Source: CAVUOA01 sp963742955 (lineage in GTDB: Bacteria; Bacteroidota; Ignavibacteria; Tepidaquicellales; OLB5). From it: a DNA stretch of 64,000 nucleotides. The stretch's first letter is position 1. Every line of letters starts with the position of its first letter. The position numbers were made by a program, and so were the translations under genes. The DNA lies in NCBI GenBank assembly GCA_963742955.1, contig CAVUOA010000008.1, positions 1,116,001 to 1,180,000 on the forward strand, read 5' to 3'. The notes beneath the pieces are model-generated. The model saw nothing but the letters and a program-made list of their open reading frames with translations, did not search any database and was not told the DNA's origin. This document shows positions 18,940-28,290 of this stretch, in pieces.

Positions 18940-19889
18940 ATGACTTCAGAAAACACAAACTCCTCTGCCCCCATGGCTCAAACACCGTCAAAAGCTAACA
19001 ATCTTGGTTCCGCGCAACCAGACCGTTTTCATTTACCGCATCCATAACACCGTGTATCGTAGGTGCAATGGTTGCACTGCTCGTTGGCGGTTCAGATGCA
19101 TTATGGTACCTGATGCCATTCATTCTGATTTCATCCGTATTGCTGCATGCGGCAACAAATCTTGTCAGCGATTACTATGATTTCGTCAAAGGCGTTGATA
19201 CAAAAGACAGTATGGGCGGCTCGGGAGTTTTAATTGAAGGACTCCTTAAACCGCGCCAGGTTTTTAATGCAGGAATATTATTGTTTGCAATTGCTTTCCT
19301 GCTGGGACTGCCGATAATCTTTGCAAGAGGCGAGCTGATTTTGGTGCTCGGAATCGTCGGAATACTCGGCGGTTTCTTCTACACAGGCTGGCCAATAGGT
19401 TACAAGTATGTAGCTCTGGGAAATGTGTTTGTGTTTATTCTCATGGGTCCGCTCATGGTTGTCGGAACGTTTTACGCTCTCACCGGTCATTATATGGCTG
19501 ATGTGCTTTATATATCACTCCCAATCGGCTGCCTTGTTGCAGGTATCCTGCAGGCAAATAACTTAAGGGATATAACCCATGATAAGAATGCCAGTATAAA
19601 GACCGCTGCAAGCTTAGGCGGAAACTCTTATGCAAAAGCAGAATATTTAACTCTTATCATCGGCGCTTATGTAATTGTGATTGCTTTAGTCCTGCTGAAA
19701 ATTCTCTCACCGTGGGGATTGATAGTGCTGCTGAGCCTGCCCCCTGCAATAAAGAACATGAACCAGATTAAAGGCGTGCAGGTTGATAATACTTCCAAGA
19801 TTGCAATGCTTGATGTGCAGACGGCGCAGCTTCACCTGCTGTTCGGCTTGCTGCTTTCGGTTTCTGTGCTGATATCGAAATTTGTGTAG
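18940..19889 (+). CDS. menA: 1,4-dihydroxy-2-naphthoate polyprenyltransferase (MenA-like), frameshifted near N-terminus
   Basis: A UbiA-superfamily membrane prenyltransferase that attaches the isoprenoid tail in menaquinone synthesis. The main frame carries NLVSDYYDFVKGVDTKDS (first Asp-rich motif) and NNLRDITHDKNASIKT (second), plus about eight hydrophobic segments. It is open only from about 18996. Upstream, the ATG at 18940 starts MTSENTNSSAPMAQTPSK in another frame. Two extra bases, in AAAA near 18990 and in CTTGG near 19005, would restore the expected LTIWFRATRPFSFTASITP junction and a 315-residue protein. A related UbiA enzyme is possible. The repair is my reconstruction. Confidence 0.8.
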
Positions 19890-19896
19890 TGTTGTC

Positions 19897-19916
19897 ATTC
19901 CCGCGAAGGCGGGAAT
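19897..19916. terminator. Hairpin after menA
   Basis: ATTCCCGC and GCGGGAAT form an 8-bp stem over a 4-nt loop just after the menA stop. It is of the common bacterial intergenic type (a similar CCCCG/CGGGG hairpin lies near 35272-35290) and may act as a terminator. Confidence 0.5.
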
Positions 19917-19988
19917 CCATGAAACATGTCTGGCTTACGGATTATTCAGAAAGTGGTGTCGGGTCTTTCGACCTGACACCTGATAATC

Positions 19989-20741
19989 TCAACGTGAAAA
20001 TATCTTCTTAAACAATCCTTTTTTCTCTTTACCAAGCGCTGCATCTGAATCAGGAAGCACAACTTTCCTCCAATGCTTATTATACTGAACAAACGCTCTT
20101 ACGAAATCATCATCGGTGAACTTATCAAGATTGGTGAAGATAAAATTCATATCAATGCCTTTTGTTCTATCAATTTTCGCATTTCCCCGAAGCAGTTCAT
20201 TGATAAAGTTGGTAACGGGGATAATAAAATTTACCCCGCTTTTTGAATCATACAGCCATACGGTTCTGTTTTTAGGCGATACGGCAAGCACAAGCGAGCC
20301 TTTGTTCTTTGAAATATTTATTTCGCGCAGTGTATCACCCTCAAACGGCGAAGGAGTGCCGGGCTTCCAGTATGAATAGCTCCACCGGCTGATTTCGCTT
20401 AGCTCCGCAGGAATATCGCTGCCGGAAAGATTGTTGATTGAAATTTCTATTTTGTTATCAAAAAACTCGTGTATTGAAACCTGAACGATGCATTCGGAAA
20501 ATTTTAACTGTCCTGCTGCAAACATAGGGAGTGATGAATACGAAAGGTCGGGCTCATCATCAGCGTTACCGAGCACAAGGTTGCCTTCACCGAAACGCCC
20601 CTCGCCGATAACCAGCATGGACGAAATTTTCTTTCTGTAATCGGCATATAGCTCCCTGTCTTCGGGAAGCAGGTACAGCAGCCACTGCAGCTCCCGTTCA
20701 TTTAATTTGCGCGGATATTTCTTTTGTCCGTTTTGATTCAT
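19989..20741 (-). CDS. Hypothetical protein, 250 aa
   Basis: I do not recognise this family. The protein is soluble, with no signal peptide or membrane helix. It opens with a basic segment and LNERELQWLLYLLPEDRELYADYRKKI, then shows a beta-rich middle (SSLPMFAAGQLKF, VQVSIHEFFDNKIEISINNL, RTVWLYDSKSGVNFIIP) and a helical, basic C-terminus with KKGLFKKIFSR. It is separated from kdsC by a palindromic repeat. The long open frame with normal composition and no overlap supports a real gene. Confidence 0.7.
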   Translation of the reverse strand: MNQNGQKKYPRKLNERELQWLLYLLPEDRELYADYRKKISSMLVIGEGRFGEGNLVLGNADDEPDLSYSSLPMFAAGQLKFSECIVQVSIHEFFDNKIEISINNLSGSDIPAELSEISRWSYSYWKPGTPSPFEGDTLREINISKNKGSLVLAVSPKNRTVWLYDSKSGVNFIIPVTNFINELLRGNAKIDRTKGIDMNFIFTNLDKFTDDDFVRAFVQYNKHWRKVVLPDSDAALGKEKKGLFKKIFSR

Positions 20742-20760
20742 TGTTTGTTTTCGCGAAATA

Positions 20761-20793
20761 ACTCGTCATACGACTCCAAGTCGTCGGACGAGT
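20761..20793. repeat. Palindromic repeat (cgtcggacga family)
   Basis: ACTCGTC...ACGACT and AGTCGTC...GACGAGT form an imperfect hairpin around a 3-nt loop. It belongs to the same family as the elements at 8687, 25994, 35310 and 36731. It separates the hypothetical gene from kdsC on the minus strand. Confidence 0.7.
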
Positions 20794-20799
20794 GAGATT

Positions 20800-21300
20800 T
20801 TACAGCAATTTTTTCTTTCTCAAAATAAAATCAATCATCTCTCTTACAGCGCCTTTACCGCCCTCGACTGAAGTGACATAATGTACTTCCTCCTTCACTT
20901 CCGGTACAGCGTTAGCGGGAGCAGCGGAAAATGCAGCAATGCGCAGAAGCGGAATATCGAACACCTCATCACCGATGTAAGCAAATGATTCATCACCGAG
21001 TGAATATTTTTGTTTGATTTCCTCATAAGCTTTTACTTTATCTGATATATCCTGGTGCAGTTCCTCGATATGGAGCTTCTTTGCCCGGAGCACGTTCACC
21101 TCAGAACTTCTGCCGGAGATGATTCCGAATTTTAAGCCGAGCTTATGCCCCCGCTCGATTCCGTAACCGTCATACACGCTGAACACTTTGATGTGCTCGC
21201 CCGTGGTGGAATAAACAACCGTGCCGTCGGTAAGCACGCCGTCTAAATCCATAAGGATAAAACTTATTTTTGAAAAATCGACATCGTTAATATTTCTCAT
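20800..21300 (-). CDS. kdsC: KDO-8-phosphate phosphatase, HAD family
   Basis: Dephosphorylates 3-deoxy-D-manno-octulosonate 8-phosphate in the cytoplasm to give KDO for lipopolysaccharide. The 166-residue length and lack of a cap domain are typical of KdsC. HAD motif I is LMDLDGVLTDGTVVY, motif II is FGIISGRSSE, and motif IV is FAYIGDEVFDIPLL. The C-terminal GGKGAVREMIDFIL is also characteristic. It follows nth by 2 bp, so they are co-transcribed. It implies an LPS-bearing outer membrane. Confidence 0.92.
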   Translation of the reverse strand: MRNINDVDFSKISFILMDLDGVLTDGTVVYSTTGEHIKVFSVYDGYGIERGHKLGLKFGIISGRSSEVNVLRAKKLHIEELHQDISDKVKAYEEIKQKYSLGDESFAYIGDEVFDIPLLRIAAFSAAPANAVPEVKEEVHYVTSVEGGKGAVREMIDFILRKKKLL

Positions 21301-21302
21301 AA

Positions 21303-21951
21303 TTAAACTTTAAATGCGCTGGGGCATAATTTATTAATGACACAATCATCACACATCGGCTTTTTAGCTTTGCAAATCTGTCTGCCGTGCTCGCCGATGA
21401 CGTGTGAAAACTTCACCTGTTTATTTTCAGGAATGATTTCTTTAAGCTCCATTTCAATTTTATCAGGCTTATCGGTATCAACCAGCCCCAGCCTTTGTGA
21501 AACGCGGATTAAATGTGTATCGGTCATAATCGCCGGCACACCGAAGCAGTTTCCGAGCACAACGTTTGCGGTCTTGCGTCCCACTCCCGCCAGCGATGTG
21601 AGCTCATCCATTGTTTTCGGCACCTCCCCGCCGAATTTTTCAATCAGCGATTTTGATGTATTTAAAACGCTTTTGGTTTTATTGCGGTAGAAATTAATTG
21701 AGCTGAGTTCTTTTTCAAGCACTTCGGGTTTGGCGCCGGCGAAGTCAGCGGGTGATTTGTATTTCTTATACAGCTCATCCATGACTTTGTTCACACCAAC
21801 ATCCGTGCTTTGCGCTGCCAGAATTGTTGAAATCAATAACTGGAACGGGTTCTTAAAATGCAGGTGGCACGCTGCACCGGGATACTCGCGCATCAAGCGC
21901 ATTGAAAATTTTCAAAGCGCGCTGTTTTTTCTTGTCTTGTGATTCAGGCAT
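21303..21951 (-). CDS. nth: Endonuclease III, frameshifted near N-terminus
   Basis: A bifunctional DNA glycosylase/AP lyase for oxidised pyrimidines. The helix-hairpin-helix LAGVGRKTANVVLGNCFG holds the catalytic Lys, MTDTHLIRV the catalytic Asp, and the C-terminus binds a 4Fe-4S cluster with C-x6-C-x2-C-x5-C. The main frame begins abruptly at MREYPGAACHL. The expected N-terminus (MPESQDKKKQRALKIFNAL from ATG 21951) lies in another frame. One extra base at about 21898-21903 explains it, and the repaired protein is 215 residues, a normal length. Confidence 0.9.
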
Positions 21952-22077
21952 ATAATTTTGTAAAAAGGAAAAATAAACTAATTAGTTTAAAATTGAAACA
22001 AAGTAATTGCAGGAATATATTACGCAACTATAACCCCAAAAATCACGTTATTGTAAACATATTATTACATTATAACC

Positions 22078-22560
22078 ATGAAAACCATAATTTTAGCTTC
22101 GTTTCTTATTTTTTTAATTGCCGGATGCGGAAGCAATAATGATAAGCTTCAAAGCAGAATTGATTTCCTTGAGCACAAATTAGACAGTACCTATACTCCG
22201 GGTTTCGGGGAATTTATGACAAATATCCAGATTCACCATGCAAAACTCTGGTTTGCAGGCGAAAACGAAAACTGGCTGCTGGCGGATTTTGAATTGAAGG
22301 AAATTCGGGAAACTATTGATAACCTGAAGAAATTCCAGTCCGAAAGAAAAGAAACTCCGATGGTGATTATGCTTAACCCGGCACTTGACAGCGTGAACAT
22401 GTCAATCGAGCAGAAAAACCCGGCGCTGTTTAAACAGACATTCACATCGCTTACCAACTCATGCAATACATGCCACAAGCTGGTGAATTACAGCTTTAAC
22501 CAGGTGAAGATACCGGATACTCCCCCGTTTTCAAATCAGGATTTCAGTATTAAGAAGTAA
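22078..22560 (+). CDS. Mono-haem cytochrome-like lipoprotein
   Basis: A 160-residue lipoprotein with signal MKTIILASFLIFLIAGC (lipid Cys at residue 17). A coiled-coil-prone segment follows (KLQSRIDFLEHKLDS). The C-terminal part has a single c-type haem motif, SCNTCHKLVNY. A helical region containing FMTNIQIHHAKLWFAGENENW offers candidate axial ligands. It lies 15 bp before an outer-membrane protein gene. A periplasmic electron-transfer or sensing role is plausible but not shown. Confidence 0.72.
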   Translation: MKTIILASFLIFLIAGCGSNNDKLQSRIDFLEHKLDSTYTPGFGEFMTNIQIHHAKLWFAGENENWLLADFELKEIRETIDNLKKFQSERKETPMVIMLNPALDSVNMSIEQKNPALFKQTFTSLTNSCNTCHKLVNYSFNQVKIPDTPPFSNQDFSIKK

Positions 22561-22575
22561 ACAATCCAAACAGTA

Positions 22576-23326
22576 TTGTTCCAATTAGATAGAATCGGTT
22601 TAAGCCTGAGTATGGTATTTTTAATAATGTTAATACCCCAATATATTTTTGCGGGACCGCCGTATGATACCGATGACCCCGAGCCTGTTGAGCTTCATCA
22701 CTGGGAATTCTACGTTGCAACACACTCAACGCATGATGATAACGGATGGAATGCAACGCTTCCTCATTTTGAAGTTAACTATGGCGCAATCCCAAACCTG
22801 CAGCTGCATGCAATTATTCCACTGGGATATTACGCACCGGCCGGAGGACAAAGCAATTATGGGTTTGGTGACGTTGAGCTTGGTGCAAAATACCGCTTTG
22901 TAAAAGAAAGCAAATCGATGCCAATGATTGGAATATTCCCTCTTGTTGAGCTTCCAACGGGTAATTCAGAAAGAGGACTTGGAAACGGAAAAGCGCAGTT
23001 CTACATTACCGGTGTGGATACAGAAGAGCGCAGGGAAATGGACTACTTACGGCGGTGCAGGTTACTGGATTAATTCTGCCGAAGGCTCTAAAAACTGGCT
23101 TTTTCTTGGATGGCAGGTTCAAAACCAGGTGACTGAAAACCTAAGTATAGGGACTGAACTTTATCATACTACACCACAGGAAACAGGCGGGGAATCCGAA
23201 ACCCGGTTTAATCTTGGAGTGGTATACGATATAAACGAAAACAACCATTTGCTTTTCTCGGCAGGAAGAGGAATTCAGGGTCCGGTAAAAGCACAAATAT
23301 ATATTGGTTATCAAATGACATTATGA
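22576..23326 (+). CDS. Outer-membrane protein of the 'MetA-pathway of phenol degradation' type, one frameshift
   Basis: The N-terminal frame (TTG 22576, or more likely ATG 22612) has a signal peptide MVFLIMLIPQYIFA followed by GPPYDTDDPEPVELHHWEFY, the hallmark opening of this porin-like family. Beta-strand patterns follow (FGDVELGAKYRFV). The frame is lost after KAQFY at about 23005. The rest, PVWIQKSAGKWTTYGGAGY to IYIGYQMTL, continues one base out of frame, so one inserted base restores a protein of about 237-249 residues. Despite the family name, a role in phenol metabolism is not implied. It may work with the adjacent haem lipoprotein. Confidence 0.75.
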
Positions 23327-23344
23327 CCTGAATTAATAACCTCA

Positions 23345-23923
23345 TCACACAAACTCAACCTTAACCATTTTTCTCTCATTTTTAATTGTAACATCTGTGT
23401 TTTTCACATACTTAAGGCGTTTCGTTCTAAGCAATTCCTCGGTAATATCCTGTCCTTTTAAAGTCAGCAGCTTGCCGGAAGGCTTGATAATTCCTTTTGA
23501 CCATTTAACCAGGTCGTCTAAAGTAGCTACCGAACGGGCGACAATATAATCAAACTTTTGTTTGTATTCCGGGAGCTTTGCCATTTCTTCAGCTCTTGAG
23601 TAAAGAGCATCTGTGTTTTTTAGTCCAAGCTTTAATATAATATCCGATACAGCTCTTATTTTTTTTGCAGCAGAATCAACGAGTGTTAAATGAATTTCCG
23701 GATGATGAATTTTTATAACAATTCCCGGGAATCCTCCTCCGGTGCCAAGGTCCATGACCTCCAGCCCGGGTGTAAAATTGATATAATCCATAAATTCCCT
23801 GCTGTCTTCAATGAGGTCATAAACATTTGATTTTCTTCGGGATACAAGGTTGATTTTTTCGTTCCATTCCATTACCGCATCATTGAACATTTTTTCCTGA
23901 GCCGGTTGGTCTTCTTCGCCCAC
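23345..23923 (-). CDS. rsmG: 16S rRNA (guanine-527-N7)-methyltransferase
   Basis: Methylates G527 of 16S rRNA with SAM. The 192-residue protein has WNEKINLVSRRKSN near the N-terminus, motif I VMDLGTGGGFPGIVIKI, and IVARSVATLDDLVKWS, all standard for RsmG (GidB). It follows mnmG by 2 bp on the same strand, the usual mnmG-rsmG order near bacterial origins. No parA/parB genes follow within the window on that side, unlike in many bacteria. Confidence 0.94.
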   Translation of the reverse strand: MGEEDQPAQEKMFNDAVMEWNEKINLVSRRKSNVYDLIEDSREFMDYINFTPGLEVMDLGTGGGFPGIVIKIHHPEIHLTLVDSAAKKIRAVSDIILKLGLKNTDALYSRAEEMAKLPEYKQKFDYIVARSVATLDDLVKWSKGIIKPSGKLLTLKGQDITEELLRTKRLKYVKNTDVTIKNERKMVKVEFV

Positions 23924-23925
23924 GC

Positions 23926-25818
23926 TTAACCTTTCATATAAATTGTTAAAATGGATATATCCGACGGCGATACGCCTGCAATTCTTGATGCCTGCCCGAT
24001 TGAACGGGGCTTTACTTTCGTTAGCTTTTCGCGCCCCTCATTGGAAAGTGATTTTATTTTGCTGTAGTCAAATTCATTTGGGATTTCGGTGGTTTCACTT
24101 TGTTCAAAATTAGCGACGTGTTCACCCTGCCTTTTTATGTAGCCCTCATACTTCAGTTCGATATCAACCTGGCGCAGCGCTTCTTTATTGTTCTTAAGAT
24201 TTTCAACCAGCCGGTTCTCTTTAAAGAAATCTATTTCCATAAATGAATTTATATCAAGCTCATTACGCTTCAGAAGCTGACCGGCATTTTCGGGCTGTTT
24301 AATTTCAACTGACCCGGACTGAACAAGGTATTCGTTTACCTCTGCAGGAGGAACGTAAACTGATTTTAAATACGTTAATGATTCATCTATTAATTTCTGT
24401 TTTTCCAATATATTAGAAAATATGTCCTCCGGAATCAAACCGAATTTATTACCATACTTTGCCAGCCTCAAATCTGCATTATCCTGACGGAGTATCAATC
24501 TGTATTCAGCGCATGATGTAAACATTCGGTAAGGTTCATCGGGACATTTGTTAATCAGGTCATCAACCAGAACACCAATATATGCTTCGGAGCGTTTCAG
24601 GATAAACGGTTCTTCTCCTTTAATTTTAAGTGCTGCATTTATTCCGGCAATTAGTCCCTGCGCAGCAGCTTCTTCATAACCCGATGTACCATTCACCTGT
24701 CCGGCAAAGTACAAGCCGTCAATCAGCTTTGTTTCCATTGTAAGCTTTATTTGCTGCGTAGGAAAGAAATCATATTCAACCGCATACCCGGGACGCAGGA
24801 ATTTTACATTCTCTAAACCCGCAACAGTTCTGGCTGCTTCAAACTGAATCTCCGCCGGCAGGCTTGACGAGAAACCGTTCATGTAAACTATGTTTGAGTT
24901 CAGTCCTTCGGGTTCAAGAAATATCTGGTGACGGGGCTTATCCGCAAAGCGGAAAATTTTATCTTCAATAGAGGGACAGTACCGGGGTCCAACACCTTTA
25001 ATTATTCCTGTAAACATGGGTGAGCGGTCGAATCCCGTTTTTAGTATATTGTGAGTTTTTTCGATTAGTATAGGTTAAAAAGCACGAAATTTGCTTTTGC
25101 TTAGGAAATTCGCCATTGGAGAACATTGAAAACGGTAGTGGGTTCAATATCGCCTGGCTGTTCTTCAATAACAGAGAAATCAATTGAATCATGTGCCAAG
25201 CCTTGGCGGTGTACCTGTTTTTAATCTTCCTGTTACAAAACCGGCTGATTCCATAAATTTTGAAAGTCCCTTTGCGCTTTTTTCGCCGAATCTTCCCCCT
25301 TCAGTTTGGTTCATTCCGGTATGCATAATTGAATTCAGGAATGTCCCGCTGGAAATTATCACAGCTTTGCAATGAACTACCTCTCCGGAATCAGTTACTA
25401 CTCCCCTGACTTCTTTTCCTTCTAAAACAAGCTCATCAACAGTACCTTGTATCAGGCTGACATTTGGACATGAGAGAAGCATTTCCTTAGCTGCAGCCGA
25501 ATACATTTCCCTGTCATTCTGGCTTCGGGGTGACCATATTGCAGGCCCCTTTGACCTGTTCAATATCCTGAACTGGATTCCGGTTTCATCTGCAATTCTG
25601 CCCATGAGTCCCCCAAGCGCATCTATTTCCTTAACCAGATGCCCTTTAGCTGTACCACCGATAGCGGGATTACATGACATTCGTCCGATGGCGTTTAAAT
25701 CCATAGTAACAACTCCCACAGAAAGTCCCATATTACCCGCAGTCCATGCAGCTTCTATACCGGCGTGTCCTGCGCCGATTACTATAATATCATAATATTT
25801 ATTGCTTTTTTGAGCCAT
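23926..25818 (-). CDS. mnmG: tRNA uridine-34 carboxymethylaminomethyl enzyme MnmG, three frameshifts
   Basis: The FAD-dependent partner of MnmE in making the cmnm5 modification at U34 of tRNAs. The N-terminal frame (25818-25189) has the FAD loop IVIGAGHAGIEAAWTAGNMG, CNPAIGGTAKGHLVKEIDALGG and KTGTPPRL. The C-terminal frame (25017-23926) has PMFTGIIKGVGPRYCPSIED and LYFAGQVNGTSGYEEAA. Between 25018 and 25190 the protein runs through two other frames (SIDFSVIEEQPGDIEP, then PFSMFSNGEFPKQKQIS). Three single-base insertions, at about 25192, 25143 and 25060, restore 629 residues, a normal length. Such damage in a core gene suggests sequence error. Confidence 0.92.
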
Positions 25819-25828
25819 ATTTCAATAT

Positions 25829-25844
25829 TGTTTCATGTGAAACA
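25829..25844. promoter_or_regulatory. parS site 1 (one mismatch)
   Basis: TGTTTCATGTGAAACA differs from the widely conserved ParB-binding parS sequence TGTTTCACGTGAAACA at one central base. It begins a 59-bp direct-repeat unit. Confidence 0.85.
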
Positions 25845-25887
25845 TTTGTAAGTTGCGATTCGTCTCGGCATAAATGTCGAGACTCGT

Positions 25888-25903
25888 TGTTTCACGTGAA
25901 ACA
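25888..25903. promoter_or_regulatory. parS site 2 (perfect)
   Basis: TGTTTCACGTGAAACA is an exact 16-bp match to consensus parS, and a perfect palindrome. It lies exactly 59 bp after site 1 and 59 bp before site 3, in the mnmG-mnmE gap about 3.8 kb from dnaA. Confidence 0.93.
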
Positions 25904-25946
25904 TTTACAAGTAAAGATTATCCTTCACATAAATGTCAAGTCACAT

Positions 25947-25981
25947 TGTTTCACGCCTGCCTGCTGCAGGCAGGTGAAACA
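25947..25981. promoter_or_regulatory. parS site 3, split by a 19-bp palindrome
   Basis: TGTTTCACG (25947-25955) and TGAAACA (25975-25981) would join to a perfect parS. Between them lies CCTGCCTGC-T-GCAGGCAGG (25956-25974), a perfect 9-1-9 palindrome. The site starts on the same 59-bp period as the others, so it was a third parS that received an insertion. Confidence 0.85.
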
Positions 25982-25993
25982 TTTTGGATTTTA

Positions 25994-26024
25994 CTCATCC
26001 GACGACATTGAGTCGTAGGACGAG
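25994..26024. repeat. Palindromic repeat after mnmE
   Basis: CTCATCCGACGAC and GTCGTAGGACGAG form an imperfect hairpin immediately downstream of the mnmE stop. It belongs to the cgtcggacga family seen at 20761 and 35310. Confidence 0.65.
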
Positions 26025-26030
26025 CTTTAT

Positions 26031-27384
26031 TTACTTCCCTATACAGAATTTTGTAAAGATATTATTCAAGATATCAACATTTGTAGTTTTGCCTATAATT
26101 TCACCCAAAGCACCCATTGCCTCCCGTATTTCAAACGAAATCAATTCGTTACCCGCTCCCTGAAAAACCAGGTTTTTTGCATTAACAAGATATTCACAAG
26201 ATTTCAACAAACAATCTCTGTGCCTTTGATTTGTGATAAATATTTCGGAGGTAGTCTCAGGTTTTACAAGCCGGCTTGCCCTTTCGATTATTCTCTCCTC
26301 CAGCTCCTTCATGTTCTGCCCCGTTTTGGCAGATACGTTGAGTGTCCCCATGGGGTGACTTTTTGATACATCAACCTTATTATATACATCCAAAACCTTG
26401 CCTTTTAATTCACCAAATTCATGCGATTCTTTCCCGTTACTTGAAAGGTCAATTACATTCAGTACAATATCCGCTTCTTCGATTTTCTTTTTTGACCGCT
26501 GTACTCCCTGCTGCTCTACTAAATCATGCGAATCCCGAATACCGGCTGTATCAATAAGATTAAACATATATCCGCCTAAAATCAACGGCTCCTGCAGGTA
26601 ATCACGTGTTGTACCGGGAATCTCACTAACAATTGCACGGCTGTCATCTAACAGGTAATTAAAGATTGTTGACTTTCCTGCATTCGGCTTTCCGACAATT
26701 GCAAGGTTAACCCCATCCTTAATAATTCTGCCTGATTCGTAACTCTTCGTAAGGTTTTCTATCTTCTGAATTATGCTGTCAATTTTATTAAGCAGCGTTT
26801 CCTTTAGCAATGATTTCCAGCCCCTCTTCTGAAAAATCAAGCTCCAGTTCAACAAGCGAAACATAATTAATCAGCTCCACTTTCAATCCCGTAATTTTTT
26901 CTGAAAGTACTCCGCGAAGCTGGTTTAATGCAGCATGAGATGCCATCTCTGTTCTGGCTTTGATTAAATCCGATACCGCCTCTGCCTGAGCGAGGTCAAT
27001 CTTTCCGTTTAAGAACGCACGTTTTGAAAACTCACCCGGTTCTGCATGAGAACACCCCAGCCTAACCAATAAACTATTGATTTTATGGAATATATAAACG
27101 CCGCCGTGAGATGCAACCTCAACTACGTCTTCACCCGTGTAGGAGTTAGGGTCTTTGAATATGGTAACAACAACCTCGTCAATTAGTTCACCGCCCTCAA
27201 ATAGAAAGCCGTGATGCGCTGTGTGAGATTCCATGCTGCTGAAATTAACAGGAATGAATTTTTCTTTTGATTTAGAAAAACACTTTGAAATAATTGCAAA
27301 TGAATCACTCCCGCTGATTCTGATTACGGTAATGCTGGATTCCCCTACCGGTGTTGCCGGCGCAAATATAGTTGATGTATTCAA
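26031..27384 (-). CDS. mnmE: tRNA modification GTPase MnmE, one frameshift
   Basis: GTPase that works with MnmG on tRNA U34. The N-terminal folate-binding domain (TTG start at 27384: TSTIFAPATPVGESSITVIR) runs to LDFSEEGLEIIAK. The GTPase domain has G1 AIVGKPNAGKSTIFN, G2/G3 PGTTRDY and LIDTAGIRD, and G4 VYNKVD. The C-terminus ends FTKFCIGK, the expected C-x-G-K motif. The frames change at about 26813, where AAAGGAAAC for AAAGAAAC is one extra G. The repaired protein is 450 residues. The CCTCCCCC-GGGGGAGG palindrome at 27396-27412 lies just upstream of the start. Confidence 0.93.
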
Positions 27385-27395
27385 GCCCCTCCTGC

Positions 27396-27412
27396 CCTCC
27401 CCCAGGGGGAGG
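27396..27412. repeat. 8-1-8 GC palindrome
   Basis: CCTCCCCC-A-GGGGGAGG, a perfect palindrome, lies 12 bp upstream of the mnmE start. A second small hairpin, CGAGCCC/GGGCTCG, lies at 27515-27533 in the same gap. Both look like interspersed repeats. Confidence 0.6.
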
Positions 27413-27623
27413 AAAAAAAATTAGCACGAAAGATAATGCGATTTGTTGTGTTTAACAATGAAGAAAGAATACAAGAAGATATTGCAATTGAACCATTTAC
27501 GATTCGGTTTTTTACGAGCCCGTAAAGGGCTCGACTACGGAATTTGAAAACGTTATATTTATTAAATTGAATATTTCTGAAATTTAAAGACTTTAAGTTA
27601 GGTATTAACAATATATTAACAAA

Positions 27624-28290
27624 TTGAAAACCAGAATTATCCTTACCGGAGCAACCGGTATGGTTGGCGAAGGCGTTCTGTTAGAATGCCTTGACCATCC
27701 CGGCGTTGAAAAAATCCTTGTCACAGGAAGACGCTCATGCGGCATCACTCACCCCAAGATTGAAGAAGCATTGTGCAGTGATTTTATGGACCTCTCCCCC
27801 ATTGCAGAAAAATTCAAAGGATATGATTCATGTTTCTTTTGTGCGGGGGTATCGTCAGTTGGAAAAAATGAAGATGAATTTACTCGTCTCGACATATGAT
27901 ATGACAATTAACTTTGCCAAAACATTTATTGAGCAAAATAAAAACTCAAAGCTTACGTTCTGTTATGTTTCGGGTTACGGAACCGACAGCACAGAACACG
28001 GCAAAACAATGTGGGCGCGGGTTAAAGGCAGAACTGAAAACGAGCTGATGAAGCTCTTCGCCTCTTCTGCATACATGTTCCGCCCGGGATATATGAAACC
28101 GGTCAAAGGACAAAAGAATGTTCTTAAGTTCTATTTCGGCTGGCAGGTATTTTATCCCATAATGAAGTTCCTCATGCCGAAGTTTACTTGCTCGCTGGAG
28201 CAGGTCGGCAAAGCAATGATTAACTGCGCGCTGGGAAATGTATCTAAAAACATCCTTGAGGTAAAAGATATAATCGAAGCATCGAATTGA
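27624..28290 (+). CDS. NAD(P)-binding Rossmann-fold epimerase/reductase, one frameshift
   Basis: A small short-chain dehydrogenase-like protein of the HTATIP2/NmrA kind. The first frame (TTG 27624) has RIILTGATGMVGEGVLLECL, the dinucleotide-binding loop, and CFFCAGVSSVGKNEDEF. The second frame resumes at TYDMTINFAKTFIEQNK and holds TFCYVSGYGTDSTE and FRPGYMKPV. One inserted base at about 27893 explains the break; the repaired product is 221 residues. The substrate is unknown. It overlaps the next gene by 4 bp (TTGA). Confidence 0.8.

Larger units (their letters stand above)
25829..25981. repeat. 59-bp direct-repeat array carrying parS sites
   Basis: Units begin at 25829, 25888 and 25947. The first two are 59 bp each and share both parS and the downstream parts ACATTT-AAGT, GATT and CATAAATGTC; the third keeps only its split parS before the sequence diverges. 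No ORF occupies the gap. Confidence 0.8.
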
